NCBI GenBank assembly: GCA_005281725.1
Contig: SSBO01000012.1
Coordinates: 2,586,194-2,650,193 of the forward strand
Source: Wuchereria bancrofti
Lineage: Eukaryota > Nematoda > Chromadorea > Rhabditida > Onchocercidae
Direction of reading: 5' to 3'
DNA: 64,000 nucleotides
Shown: one piece after another, positions 14,215 through 27,529 of the stretch
Layout: the number at the start of each line of letters is the position of its first letter
How positions within the stretch are numbered: position 1 is the first letter of the stretch
Translations under genes and position numbers: made by a program
The notes under the pieces: model-generated
Seen by the model: the letters and a program-made list of their open reading frames with translations, nothing else
The model's database searches: none
What the model was told of the DNA's origin: nothing

Positions 14215-16263
14215 TGTTTCTTCAGGAAACTGTCTATTAAATAAGAAAGTGCAAATTATACATATATATATATATATATATACAAATACAATTAGCAAGG
14301 CCAACCTCTGTCGCAGTGTTTGCACCATATTTATATTTTTGTCCATGAATTTATAGGTTTAATATGCATAAGTAAGTATAAATAAAACTATCCTTATCTA
14401 CTGCTTTTGATGTAAGATACCTAAGAGTAGAAATGAAGCAAAAGAAGGAAGAGTTCATTTCAATCTTTCACATTGAAATCTTGATTTTCATTTTAGGTCT
14501 AAGGCAAATAGGAAAATCATTGTTAGAAATAACATTAAAAAATAGACTGTGATGCGATGAATAAAACGAAGTGAGATTCAATCATCTTCGTTTACGGATG
14601 TGAAAATTTTGATACAATGATTGTTGAGAAAACGAAATATTTTGAAAAGATAAAAACATATTGATTGAAGGAAATTCATAATGTAGAAGTTTCTAATGTT
14701 TTGTTTTATTTGAATATTTTCCAGACAATTCATTATGCAAAAACAGAAAAATTTTTATATAATAAAATGTTTTGATGCCAAATGCAAAGCTAGTAAATCA
14801 TTATTCAGCTCTCCTCTTTCAATCTGGTAATGATATTTGCAATTTTCAAATGTTGTAAATAAATTCACGCTATGTAAGGAAGGAGTAACTCTCGTTCAAG
14901 ACTCAAAAACTCAACTCACAACAATAGTGAGCTTTGATATTTCAATACTACCACTACACTTCATCAGTCTCTATTAAGCGATAACCTCAACCAATTCCTG
15001 CTAAATTCCTAGAGGACAATGAAGAAGGACAGCCCGTTAATTGAATCATCTCATAATACTTATTGCACACTGTTGCTTTAAGTTGAGTTTTTATTTTCTG
15101 ATAACTATGTTATAACGTATGTGAAGAATTCGTCTTTTGTCAATAATGAAACATTTAACAATAATAACTGATCAGTAAGTAATTCTGAGTACATAAACAC
15201 AAAACAACATAGAACGATAACTGAGCACAGGTAATAGATATGATCTAAACGTGAAAAACAAGTGATGCAGATTCTACTGAAGTACTTTCGCACTGCTCTG
15301 CTTATATTTAACCGCAAATACATTATCTTTGTTGCCAAAACCGGATTTGTAATGCTGAAGGAACTTCATCAAAATGATATTGTCAAAAATGGTATAGTAA
15401 CAACTTTTATTACCAAATATTTTTTAGTATTTCATATATAAATTCAAAATGACACACCTTCCTCATCCTCACAGTGCAATTAATTGCTTACAACTTTAAA
15501 AACAAAAATAAAAAACACCTATAATATAGAACGAGTATCCTGAATCAGTGAAATTTAAGAGGCAAAAGAAAAACACAACTTAATCCCGAGAAAGGAAATA
15601 ACTCAAAAATTAGCATTCAAAATCATCATAAACTCGGAGTATTGACGCCCTCCTTAGATGTCTCCTATTCCAGACAACTTTTTCAGCATTTCTCCTTTCC
15701 TTTTCATTGCATATTAACGCACACTTTAGAGTAGCTTTCATTTAGATCAATTCCACACTGATAATTACCAAACATACATTCATCGCTCTGATTATTAGTT
15801 AGTAACTGTTGCTGACGGTCGACCCAAATACTTGGTATCAAAGTTGTACCAACCTGTCAAGTGAATGAATTTGCTTGTCCATCATGCCTATTTCCCGTCC
15901 TTCAAATTATTTTTGTAAAAAATGTTCATGCATCCTTGTCATATTTTAGCAAAAAAGTGAGGCAAGCTTTATTACAAACTGAATTTACGAAAAATTTGAA
16001 CATGGAAATTAACAACATTTACAAACCGGAAAGTTTCATTCAGTAAGTGGTGAACTTTATCAATATCCTAAAAAGTACCTATTCTCTGGGAGAGTAATAT
16101 TTTTACATTCTTATGTCAGTAAAAATCAATTTCCAACAAGTACAGATATGCAGAAAAGAAACATTAATTTATGCGGAAATTTGATGGGATACAACACACT
16201 AAAAGTGAAAAGCTTGTCAACTACAAAAGCATGAAATACTACAAGTCGCATTCGTGATCTTTA
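14215..16263. other. Intergenic region, nothing recognised
   Basis: Between the start of the acidic secreted-protein gene and the stop codon of the PRCC-like gene, both on the minus strand. It contains a TA microsatellite at 14258-14282. Short open frames here show no family resemblance and no convincing splice structure. Confidence 0.55.
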
Positions 16264-19200
16264 TTAAAATCCATATTTTCTTGCCGACGTTCGTTTGTTA
16301 TGTCGATTCACAGACCACTGCTCAGCAAGCTGTTCTTCTCTGGCTACTGCCTAAAACATCATTTCAACTAATTTGATATCTTGAATGCATAATGGTGAAA
16401 CTAAATGAAAGTCAAATAATAGAATGGGAACAAAATATGCCGTAAGGGCGGTATGAAGGCGAAGTACTTACAACACTGGCAAGATATGTGATCTGATGTT
16501 TTCTTCGTGCCAGCATGCTAACAGTATCTTTGCTTTTTGGTATGTTAGCAAGATGTGATAAAGTTGCTTCAGCAAGCGATTTGTTATGAAGATTTTTGAG
16601 AAGCGTCGAACGAACGTTTGGACCCAAAACCTTGAAAAATTAACTTATACAATCCGAACTTGGTATAAGCTTTCGTATGATTATACAGTAACGACTTGAA
16701 AAAACGGTTCACCTTATCAACACTAACATCGACTATATTTTCCACGGCTTTAGCAGCATTCGAAACTGTGCCACCCAAATGAGCAATATCACGTGAATAA
16801 ATCATACATAAAGCTTGCTAAAAACAGTTCCAATCGAAAGTTTCATGATGTTGAAAGCAACATTAAATACAGCGTTTACATGCGCAGAATTTTGTGGACA
16901 TTTTTCCACTAATTTGCTCCATCCTTTTTACTAGTACAAAAAAACAATGTCCTCAATATATACTTTTTGACTATTGAGAGATGTAGGATCCAAAAAACTG
17001 ATCATAGAAACTTACACTGTCATCAATAATTCCAGACGAAGTAGTGGAGGTGGATGTATCATCATACTCAGCAATAATTTCTGGGTTAGAAACGAAATCA
17101 GATATATTATTTTCAACTTTTGCATCACTTGTTAGTCCGACCTATAACTATAGATTTACTAGAAACAATACAGGTAGAAAACAGTTTTATTAATTAATGT
17201 TAGAACGGACTGCGCAATCTAATTCTAATCAACAACTTACATGAAAGGTCATGAACCGTGCTACACACCCTAAAGCGAAAGTGAGAAAAGTGAACCAACA
17301 AGAAAAAGAAACCGCCTCGGTCATAAAAGTTTCATTTAATTACCAAATTTACTTTCATATTTCTCAGACTCTTCAAATAAACTGACAATGATTAAAGTTA
17401 TGTGAACTTCATAAGAAATGTTAAATAACAAGAGATGCAATGCAATAAAATTAGAGTTTAAGGATGTCGAGTTGTCAGATAGTGGATTTTTGAACTAGTT
17501 TCGTCAACTTCGACCTAGAAGTAGACGACTAATATATTTTCATAATAACAGTTAGAACCGGTTTTGACTTACGAACTAAAATTAAATGGAGAGAAAAAAT
17601 CAATGTTCCTGAATTATAGCATATACGGTAAATCGTATTAGCCTATAAATCTTCACGGCATTATAAATACTGTACAGTAGTGCTTCCTTCGATGTGATGC
17701 AGTTTGATGTCATATCAAAGAGTCACAAACATGCAAATTTGTGTAGAAATGCATATCTAAATATAGACCGGACCACATATACGGAAAGACAAAATTCAAA
17801 TTAAACCAAACCTGCCCAAGTTTTTTGTCATCTGAAACATCTAAAACAGATGTGATATTCGATACTATAGGAGGATTATCAAATGCTTTGAGACCAAAGA
17901 AGTCTGTTGAATCATGATCTTCATCAGATGCATCACCACTTTCTTCTTCAGCAAATTTTGATTCTTTCGAAATTTCTCTGGCAGCGAGAATCTATAAAGC
18001 CACTGACATTAAACGATAAACATTACAAGAGATGTAATATTCGGTCAAAACAGATGTATCTAAAACAACCTGCAATATTGAAAAACGTATGAAAGCAACA
18101 GATTTACTAACTTTAGGCATTTTAGCATTTTCCGAAGAATGTGTACTGTTGGGCATGAAAAGATTCAAACTTCTTGAGGTTCCTGAAGCATTCTTAGGTT
18201 CAGGTAAGACTGTGAGAAGATTAGCCGATGAGGAAGCTGTCATCAAATGAGCCGGTTGCTGAAAAATTAAAACGATATCTGCAATGAGGACACGGGAATC
18301 AAAGCTAAACAGTGATTACTGATCATCTGCCATGAATAAGACATCTGAACACTATTGCTGTGAGAAAAAAGTTACATAATCTAAAGAGAAACACAGAAGT
18401 TGGAACCAATTCAGGAAGATGTAAAAAGTTAATCGCAAAAACCAAACAGTCTAAACAACTGGCAACTTAGCCAGCCAATTAAAAGAAATTGGAAAGAGTA
18501 GTCTAATGAAGATGCATGAGACTGTCGTATTGCCACCAGACGACATTCACTCAGAACACATTATTATTAGTTAAGCTAACAAAAAAAAAAAGATTCCAAC
18601 TTCGTTACAGCTCCTGAAGTGTCAAAGATACAAAGAGTACATAGAGTATATAAAATCAGTTAATTCTTCCATCCAACATCATTCGTAAGTCTAATCAGAA
18701 ATGTTTTTAAACATATATAATTTACCTCATCAGACTTCCCTTGCTTTTCGTCACCAGTTAAGCCTTTCAATCCACTAAATGCTTGTATAACGACCAGTTT
18801 CTTTGAATTGCTTTTGTTTTCTGCGAGACTTTTACTACAAACAAGTAAAGAATTAGTATGAGACAAAATTCAAATACATTTTTTTTTTCGAAACTGAAGG
18901 AACTGTAAAAGAGTAATGGTGAGAATCGAAAAGTTCACACTACGGTAAAATTCTGGAAAAGATCATTTGAATAATGTCACAACCCAAAATAAGTGGGAAA
19001 TCCCATGAAGTATTAGCGATATAAAAATGGTGGATCAGTTTGGAAAATAGAACCTTGCACGATAGTTTTTCGAACTACTGTTTGTACTAATTGTATGATG
19101 ACGCTTGCGTCTTCTTTCAGCTTTCTTTGCTAGTTTCAGTTCCCAGTCTTTTCGTTTTACCAAATCTTCTAAATCTCTTTCTTTTTCCATGCGCTTATCC

Positions 19201-19688
19201 ACCAAAGGTAACGCAGGTGGTAAATTTGTCAATATTGATGATTGTTCTTCTAGATACATAAACAAGTTAAACTGATGGTAAAAGTATGTGCCTTAATAAG
19301 AAGCATCATCATCCTTAGAAAGGTCTTCTCCAACTCTCGAAGAGAAATAAAATAAGAAGTGTTGTTAGGAAACGAAAGTAACAAAAGCAAGCTAACAATA
19401 TAAAAACCAGTCATAAATTATACTCTTAATACAAATGTTTTATTAGTGAAAAATAAAATACTGCCACATATACACATTACCAGCATTTGTAATATCATCG
19501 ATCATAGCAACATCTCCTAGCCTGCTGAATCCATCTGTCGTTCTATCGTCCTTGTTTGCAAATGTCGAACTTTTCGTACGATTTGAAACTACTTCCGCAT
19601 AAATACATTCTTCACTATGTGATTCATCAATGTCTTCGTCATCACTTCCAGTATAATCAACTAAACTTAACATCTTCCTGCAACTCAT
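16264..19688 (-). CDS. PRCC-like nuclear protein (proline-rich PRCC family)
   Basis: Homologue of PRCC, the nuclear, splicing-associated protein known from papillary renal cell carcinoma translocations. Nine exons, 19688-19481, 19249-19054, 18834-18726, 18258-18112, 17991-17812, 17141-17016, 16817-16713, 16630-16472 and 16350-16264, join in phase to 438 codons. Diagnostic parts: an N-terminal LSLVDYTGSDDED, a TVLPEPKNA motif, an acidic middle ending DSTDFFGLKAF, and the family's conserved C-terminus RRKHQITYL followed 16-30 residues later by EQWSVNRHNKRTSARKYGF. A basic segment (AKKAERRRKRHH) in exon 2 is a likely nuclear signal. A second ATG at codon 6 (MLSLVDY) is as good a start as the first. 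Unlike human PRCC the N-terminal half is not especially proline-rich. Confidence 0.85.
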
Positions 19689-21539
19689 TCAACCTTCACT
19701 ACTTAACTTCATTACCGAAACAAATACGATCTTGCATATTTGTTTGGCATAGAAATGTTTCTCCTCAGTCTCTCCAAAATCAGAGAACGTATGTATTCAG
19801 AGACACCACATGTAATTTCTAAACAATACTAACTGTTTTGAAGTACCCGTTAACTTACGCTACTAAAAACACAACAAACTCCCGCCTCGCCCAAACACGG
19901 CTGCACACATACACCCTGTACGTAAACAACGACTTCGTCCATCCGAACTGCATGGACGGTTATGAAAATGTGATCCCACAGCTGGTGGATGGGATGATTT
20001 CATAGGCAAAGCTCAAATAGTGTGGCGAGTCGGGGTAAGTTGGGGAGGGACGGGAAGGCTTCAAGTCTTTGAAATGTAGTAGGAAGGAGAAAGAAGTAGA
20101 TGGGAAAAAATAATGTAGTCATCTCGAATAGCTAATTTGTAGAGGGATAGCCAAAGGAAAAGAGGCAAGCCAATATGGAAGACACTTCTCTACTGATGGA
20201 CATTGAAAGTGGGCTGTAACTCTTGTAAGAAAAAAAACTGCGAGACACGAAATAATGTCGTAATAGTAGATTATGAGTTGCTAAGATGAATTCTACCAAT
20301 CATGCTGATCATTTTCAGAATTTGCAATACATCAGTACTGTATGAATAATACCGTTGAAACTAATAAACTAATTGCTTAGCTTCGACGTTACATTTTTTG
20401 TAAGCAAAAAAGTCTGCAAACCTTTATTATGGATATAAACTTTACGATGGTACGCCGTTCTCTTAATCTTGAAATTTCGAATTATATAATTTGATTGGCT
20501 TTTATTGTTAACAAAAGAATTGAAGTAAGTCCATCTTCCCTAGATCATCAGCAAATTAAAGGCCGTGCAAGTAAAAGAGCAGATTTTATCTCCAAACATT
20601 AAGCTATGGAGTTCAGCCTTAAATTGTCCAAGTACTGTAAAAATTTATCAGATGACATGATACTTCACTTCTTTCTTACATATTAATGTAAAAAAATGTA
20701 CTGATGTGAGACAAAAAATGAAGAGTCTTAAAATGACTAAGTGCCAGCAAATCAAAAATGTCTCATAAGCCTAAGGCTAAGATTAAGCACACTCATATTC
20801 CCACGATGAAAACAAAGGAATCGGTGGGGGTATTCTGTGAGAAGCTCTGATGTTCTGCTGTTGTATGGTCTCAAACTGATTCTAGATTATTATGACTTTT
20901 TAACTTGTGCTTGGCCAATCGCTTTCATCATTTATTTGCTGTATTCGAATAGACAGGAATATTCGACATTTTTTAATACAATTCCTTTCTAATATAGTAT
21001 TATTTCTGTAATAACAGATCAAAACCAGAAAGTTACAAACTGTTGTAAAGCAAACATGATCAAAGGAGAAGTGTAAGCAATGAGGTTGACTTCGCTTATA
21101 GGCCAAGCTTTCAAAAAGTTACCAGTAAGAAATATATTCAACTGGACAAGTAGGCAGTCATTTGAGCCTAGCAGTCAGCTTTACACTTTAAAGACATTGT
21201 TAATGAACTTTACGGCCTGTAATTACTGAATGTGCACATGAAAAAAAAATTGATGTATGAAATATAATCGCTTTGATGATGAAATTCTTTTCTTTATAAA
21301 ATTTTTTTTTCTTTTTATGGAAATTCTTTTCTTACTTTATGAAATTCTTTTTTTACAAATTCCGATTTTGACATACTTCGACAATAAAACAGACTGGAAG
21401 TTCAGTAAGGTGAACCAGTTATCACTCCGTGATTCCAGTTATCACCTCCCTTTGCTTAAAATTTCAGGATTTATAAATTTCTGAATTTCAAGATTCGACG
21501 TGTTTATTTCTAAATGAAAAAGAAAAAAGAAAGCAACAT
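19689..21539. other. Intergenic region, PRCC-like 5' flank
   Basis: The first 350 bases (19,850-20,060) are richer in G and C than average and form the upstream flank of the PRCC-like gene. No exon of a recognised family and no RNA gene was found in the rest. Confidence 0.5.
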
Positions 21540-23049
21540 TTATGCAAAAGCAATTCGCCAATTTCTTGCTCGCTTCTGCTCATCTTCTGTATCATCATAT
21601 TCAAATAATTTTTGGTTTTGTCGATAAAACACTCGTGAATCACGAGCAAAACCGCATCTTACTTCGAATGTTATAGTTGTATTAAGGCAATCACCTGAAC
21701 GCCAAAGATACCTAAAACATATGCGTATACGTAATAATTTTCTCTCAACAAATGACGTTTATCTGTTATGGGAAGTTAAAGCTGTATAAAAAAAAGTATA
21801 TATTATTTCATGGAAGTACACAGAGATATTCCTTCATTGAAAATAAATAATGAATAACCAACCAATCCTCACGGAACCTTTCGAGCATATAATTGTAGTA
21901 AATGTTACAAGCATGATTCCACGTGGGTACTTTTGCCAGTACAGTTGTATCATCTGATTCTTCGCACATTATACGACAATAAATTTTCGTTTCATTCTTT
22001 ACCTAATTAATTTTAAACCATTTAATGCAACTTTTAATGAGTAAATTATTAAGTGTTGTTCATCACAAAATAAATTAAGATCATTTTCAAGGAAATGTTA
22101 CTCGGCATAAGGAGTATGTAAGTAAGATTCATCGTTTCATGTAGTTTTTGTATCATTTCTACTTGGTGCTTGCCAAGTAGAAATGACACATAAGATTTTT
22201 TGTAAGTTAATCACTTTCAAAATATTTAGCTGCTAAGAGACGTTTCGTTCTTTTAATATCTGTATGTATGACTGAAATTATAAATTATGAAGGTTGTCCA
22301 GCCATTCAGTACAATACGTTTCATATGTGAAGCCAGAAACAATTCGTTTATGTTTTCAAAGGTTTTTTTTTAGTAAACTAAGTAATAAAATACAGTTTCA
22401 TAAAAGTTTCTAACCTCATCAATTTCTTCGTAGCATAAAGGGTTCAGTTCAGTTTTTGATTCTGGATTATGTAAGGCACACCGTGATACTTGATGGCCTG
22501 CTATGGATTCACATTCTAGTTTCCGAGTTGCTAAAATTCATTGGATGATCAATCACAATAACTATTCTCTATGACCTGTTTTCGGAGTTCCATTTCGATG
22601 TAAATTCCTCTTCTTTACAAAAGTTCCACAAATGAGTACGGCTAATAATCGTAAAGATGCTAATAAGCACTCTTATCAAATATTGTTGGGATGTGTTAAG
22701 TTCATTATAATTTCTTTCTTATTTGCAACTGATTTAGCTTTTAGGCCACTGTAAATGCTTAGCAGAGGAGATATTTTTAATTAAATGTAAAAATTATGAA
22801 GAAAAAACTTTTTTGCCAATAGAAATGAAAAAGTGAATAACGAACAATTTTTGCATACGAAAGAATTACGCTTCTCGGATTACAGATAATACATATTCAT
22901 GTAAAAATTTAAGGGTGTTCAATCACTAGTATCCAAATACTGATTATGATTACAAACTTACTCCAGTAATATGGTTTTTTTGGAAGAGCCTCAGAAATGC
23001 CAAGAAGCGTGGCACTTATAATAATTGCCACTTGAAGAGGAATGTCCAT
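21540..23049 (-). CDS. Small secreted eight-cysteine protein, family unknown
   Basis: Four exons, 23049-22962, 22530-22415, 22002-21878 and 21711-21540, join in phase to 166 residues ending at TAA. The leader MDIPLQVAIIISATLLGISEA reads as a signal peptide with cleavage near residue 21. The remainder has eight cysteines in the contexts LEC, SRC, PLC, IYC, IMC, HAC, GDC and VRC, enough for four disulfides, and two N-glycosylation sequons (NET, NTT). The tail is charged (FEYDDTEDEQKRARNW). No transmembrane segment or repeat is visible. I do not recognise the family; a nematode-restricted secreted protein is the simplest reading. The clean phases and splice sites make the gene model solid even though its role is unknown. 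Confidence 0.75.
22153..22186. repeat. 14-bp perfect hairpin in an intron
   Basis: TCATTTCTACTTGG (22153-22166), a six-base loop, then CCAAGTAGAAATGA (22173-22186), an exact inverted repeat. It lies in intron 2 of the eight-cysteine protein gene. The stem is mixed sequence, not just A/T, so chance is less likely. It is short for a microRNA precursor. Confidence 0.8.
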
Positions 23050-26000
23050 CTGATGTCACTGCTCGAGACAGTAGCAAGTTTGGATAGCAATAAGTGCAGA
23101 ATACGACAATGGCGAGTTGTTGTTGTGAACATATGCGAATTTTCAGCGCCGTTTTACGGCTATGCCAATGAAATATTACCCGTTTGTATCCATTACCGCA
23201 GGTTGTTTATATCGTTGATTGATGGAACTGATTCTATTGTTGACCAACTAAATGAAGGTAGCAACAAAGAGTTGAAACTGGTAGTTAATATAGAATTTAG
23301 TATCGCTGAATCGATCAGACTTTGATTTAGAATCATTTTTACTGATGATTGAAACTGCTGTCCTGTTGATTACCTTTAAAACAAGTTATGATATTTCCTT
23401 CTTCATCGCTATATTATTCTTTAAAATCTCAACTTGTGCGTGCATAAAACATTAAAGCTTTGTTGTTTAATGTTTAGTGATGTTCATTCTGCAGTAGAAA
23501 AAACAAGTTTACCATGAAGAATAATCAGTGCAAACTGATCTTCTGTCAACGTCAGTTTTTAGCTAGGTTCATTAACAATATTCATGATGCTTTTTTAACG
23601 AAACATTTCAGATAAGAATAAGAAAGATGAACTGGAATAACTGATAGTATCAATATCAAACCACTATTTTTTCCGTATAAAACTTAATGCAAATGACAAC
23701 GAAATGAATATCAAAGCCTAGCGATGAAAATTCGTGAGGCACCAACTCTATGTTTTTGTGGTAATTATCAACTATGCATTCTCAACCTATGATTTCGAAG
23801 ACCAATTTACACAAATTTAACTTTATACATCAGCTACTTGTAACATTCGAAAAAAGAATAGAAAAGATATGCCGCAGCTGAGATGCCACAATTTTCTTCT
23901 ACGTATTTTATTAACTTAATGAATTTGGTTAATTCCGCTTCCTTAATGAATGACTACGAATTACTTATTTGAATAGCGGTCGTACGGTGTACTGATGAGA
24001 ATACATTTACAAGTTAAATCAGATTTCCTTGCATTTCTTAAAAACTTTCTACGAAAAAGCATGATGAGTGCCATTTTCATCTATTCCAGATAAGAATATA
24101 TCAATAGAAAAACAAGAAGCCAGTTAGAAGTGTAACTGTGAAGTTAGAAAGAATTGCAGTAGTAGATTCCATATAGGAAAGTATTATAATTTTATGATGG
24201 GGAAAAAGCAATCATCTAATAACCACCTAAAGTGTTGTCCTTTTTAATAAGAAAAATTCACATTCTTTAAGAATTTCAAGTGATATTTCGATAACATTGA
24301 AAAAAACCTAAGAAATGAAATCCTTTCCATTGCATAAAGATGAGGTTGGGGACAAGAGAATATTAATGGCCATTTAAATTGTTTGATTATCCATAGTCAT
24401 CTTTTATCGTCCATTTCGACATTGGAAGCGAAAAGCAAGAAGAGAAGAAGATAACAATGAAACAAATAAAAAAAACCGTGGCTAATCAAACAGTCCAAAT
24501 GATCATTAACATTCTCCTTCCCTTAAATATTCCTTCATGCAACAGCAAGGATTTCAGTTCTTAGGCCTATCCATGTTATCATTGCAATATCATTAGAAAT
24601 TCTTAAAGGAATTTCTTATCAAATATATGTTGTGTCTGAAGAAAAACCATTAGAAATCGATGCGACATCCACACTAGACATCGTCATCAACGATCGATCC
24701 ATACTGTCGCTTTATTTATGGGTCATTGGTAAATCCCTGAATGAATTTAATGCTGTGGGAGTGTCCTTGTCTCCTTGTCCCATTCATTCCCATCATGCTT
24801 CCTCCTCTCTTTACTCCTGCTACTAGTGCTGCTTTTCGTCATGCACACTCTGTTGATCACTTTATATCGGATGAACAGCAAGGCATGTTTTTGACCATCT
24901 TTTCCCTTTCCTTTTCCTTTGTTGTCAGTATTTGTAAATGGTATGTTTGTTTTTATAGGAATATCTGTCAATGCCGGTCACTACCGGAAAATGATAAGGA
25001 AACAGGTTAGGCCATTGGCTATTGCGATTATCCAACTGGAGGAATGACACTGGTGGAATGGTCATTCCACTTTGTTACGTCGACGGTTGACATTTTCATC
25101 ACAATTCCCTGACAAACCAAAGCCCATGTGAAATTTACATTTGCTAAGTGGGAAATCGTCAGACGAAAGGAATTGGTGTGTTCAACTACTCCTCGCCTCC
25201 CATCTCAATACTTCCGCTTGCATCATTTTTTCATGTTATCACACTCGTTTTGCTGTAACACTTCTACAATTGAATTGTACTCGGCACCGAAGATTGGAAC
25301 TTGTGGTGATATATGTTAACACTTGCCAATGAGGAAGTTGTCTTATTCATGCCTTTATTCAAAGTGGTATTCCTTATGAAAAGTGTTTTCTAACAATGAT
25401 AAATCTAATTACGAAAGATTTGTCAAATATTCGTCGCAAAATAGTAAGATCATAATTTCAAGGCCTTGCATTTTGCATATCCTGATTAATTTTTGAAACT
25501 AATGAAAGCTGTTACACTAAATTATGCCACTTCCCTTCTATCCATGGCAAACTAAGGAATAGAATTCAATAGCATCCAAGAAAATGGCATGTTGTTTCTC
25601 ATGTATTGCACAGCTTTTACTGTATTCTCATTCTCCTTTGACATGTAGTCTTCCAGGTAACATACTGAAGTAAGCATGCACATATCCCCTGCGTATTCTG
25701 CTCGACATAAATATTTTCAATGTCTTTCATAATTTCGAAAGCTTTTTCATTGACGAGATTTCTTAAAGAAAAAATCGATAAATTTATGATCGATGAATGT
25801 AGGAAATAGACAGTACTTATTTGAAAAAATTCAACAAAATTAGAAAACGAATGTGTTAAGAGATGTAATAAATAACTTATTGATTAAAAAAGAAGAATCT
25901 TATAATGCAGCGCAGGACTGAGTGAATTTTTGTTGCTAAATTTGAAAGAAACTTCTAAACTCTGACTCATCCCAATCGTCTTTCTTAGAAATGATTGCTT

Positions 26001-27529
26001 TGTTATTAAGAGAAATGTTTCTAACTTTGCAAGCTGAAGCTGTCTGAGAATTCTCAGGATAACAATTACTAATATCAGTCAATTTGACAATGATAAGTGG
26101 CAAAGAACATCACTGTATCATTTTCGTACATAGATCACTGTTGATAAATTACAATACCTCGCAAGCTTTTCATTAACAAAAAATAAAAAAAAAGTAGATT
26201 AATTTCTTTCCACCCTGCCATCACTATGATATGCATTGCTAAGCTTTTTCTTACAAAAAGCATTCCTGAAAACGGAAGGTAGTGTAAGGGAACCTGATGT
26301 TGTTTGTTTCTGGAATAATAAGTGTAGTAGAGAACAGAGTAGAAGTATGGTCCATCATATGAATAGTAGTGATTAGATTAGTTCGTTATCAATAATTAGG
26401 CTTTAGTGACCCATCTGTTAATGTTTATTCATCGAATGATATTTCAATTTCTAGTAAAAGTTGTTTTTTTGTTGCACTTTTTTACTAGACCCCTTATGTC
26501 TTTACCCGCAACAAGTACCACTACAGATAAAGAGCAGATCATTCAGAATCATTGCTACTTTTAATAGTAATCTTTCAAACTAGTATGATGGATTCCCTTT
26601 TGACGCCTTCCCGTTTCACAAATCAGATATGATCAAGCTGTCCTACCATCTGATCTCATTCTTCATCGCACTACCCTGACTTCATGCTACCCTAAAGCAG
26701 CTCATTAATCACTTAATGCAGTAGAGGCTATTTTAGTGCATTGCAAGTTGTTATTACGACCAGTTCGGTTAAAAAAATGAAGTAAAAACTTTTACTGAAA
26801 GAAGTTGTCGTAATGCTGAACTCTAATAACGATGAAGACGGTAACGACTAATGCACTCCGTAATATCCTTTCTGCTTTGTGCTGAATCGTGGAGGAATGA
26901 AACAATGATGACAAATTAAATGGTTGTTTTAATCATTTGTCCTAATGATATTATTGACCTGTTTTTGTCATATCCATAGGTCACTAAATTTCTACCAAGT
27001 CTAGGCTTCATATGTAGAGTATGGGAAAAGAGCATATAACTCCTTGTAGTTTTTATAATAATTTCTTAGAGTGATAATGACAGTTATTGTGAGTATTCCA
27101 GAAGCACTGAGCAAACTAAGACACAAATACATTTTGTGTAGGAATCATGTGACCGTATCAGTGATACTGTACCCGTTTTGGATGACTAGTATCGCAAGCC
27201 CCTTTTGTAGGTCTCTATTTTGTATGATAATTATTATGACGCTAAACTATTTTTTAATTTTTGTACAATTAGAAAAATCCAAAAACCAATCATAAATTTA
27301 TTCATTTTGTTGAATATCAATACTTTTCTGCTGTTTTATGTCCACGAAAATATAATGGACAATGTATCGGCTTAAATTACTAGCTGCCATCCATTAACTA
27401 ATCTGATCGAGGACTCTGCTATAAGTTTTCTCCATTAAACACACTGATTTGCTGGGATTCACGAATATTTTTTCGTTTCGCTGAAAATTTTCAATGTAGT
27501 TTGCAATCAAATTTTATTTTCAGAAAAAC
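23050..27529. other. Long intergenic region, nothing recognised
   Basis: Several short open frames are present on both strands (for example around 23032-23325, 24632-25010 and 25128-25332) but none resembles a known protein or shows a consistent exon chain. The right end is the upstream flank of the LARGE-type gene. Confidence 0.5.
27511..27523 (+). promoter_or_regulatory. Probable spliced-leader acceptor upstream of the LARGE-type start
   Basis: A pyrimidine-rich ATTTTATTTTCAG ends six bases before the start codon at 27530. In nematodes an acceptor this close to the ATG without a matching upstream donor usually marks spliced-leader trans-splicing. A remote 5' UTR exon is the alternative. 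Confidence 0.4.

Noticed and set aside
22153..22186. The intronic hairpin as a microRNA gene
   Set aside because: A 14-bp stem with a six-base loop is too short for a normal precursor.
23032..23325. A 97-codon plus-strand open frame
   Set aside because: It overlaps the signal-peptide exon of the minus-strand eight-Cys gene and looks like a shadow frame.
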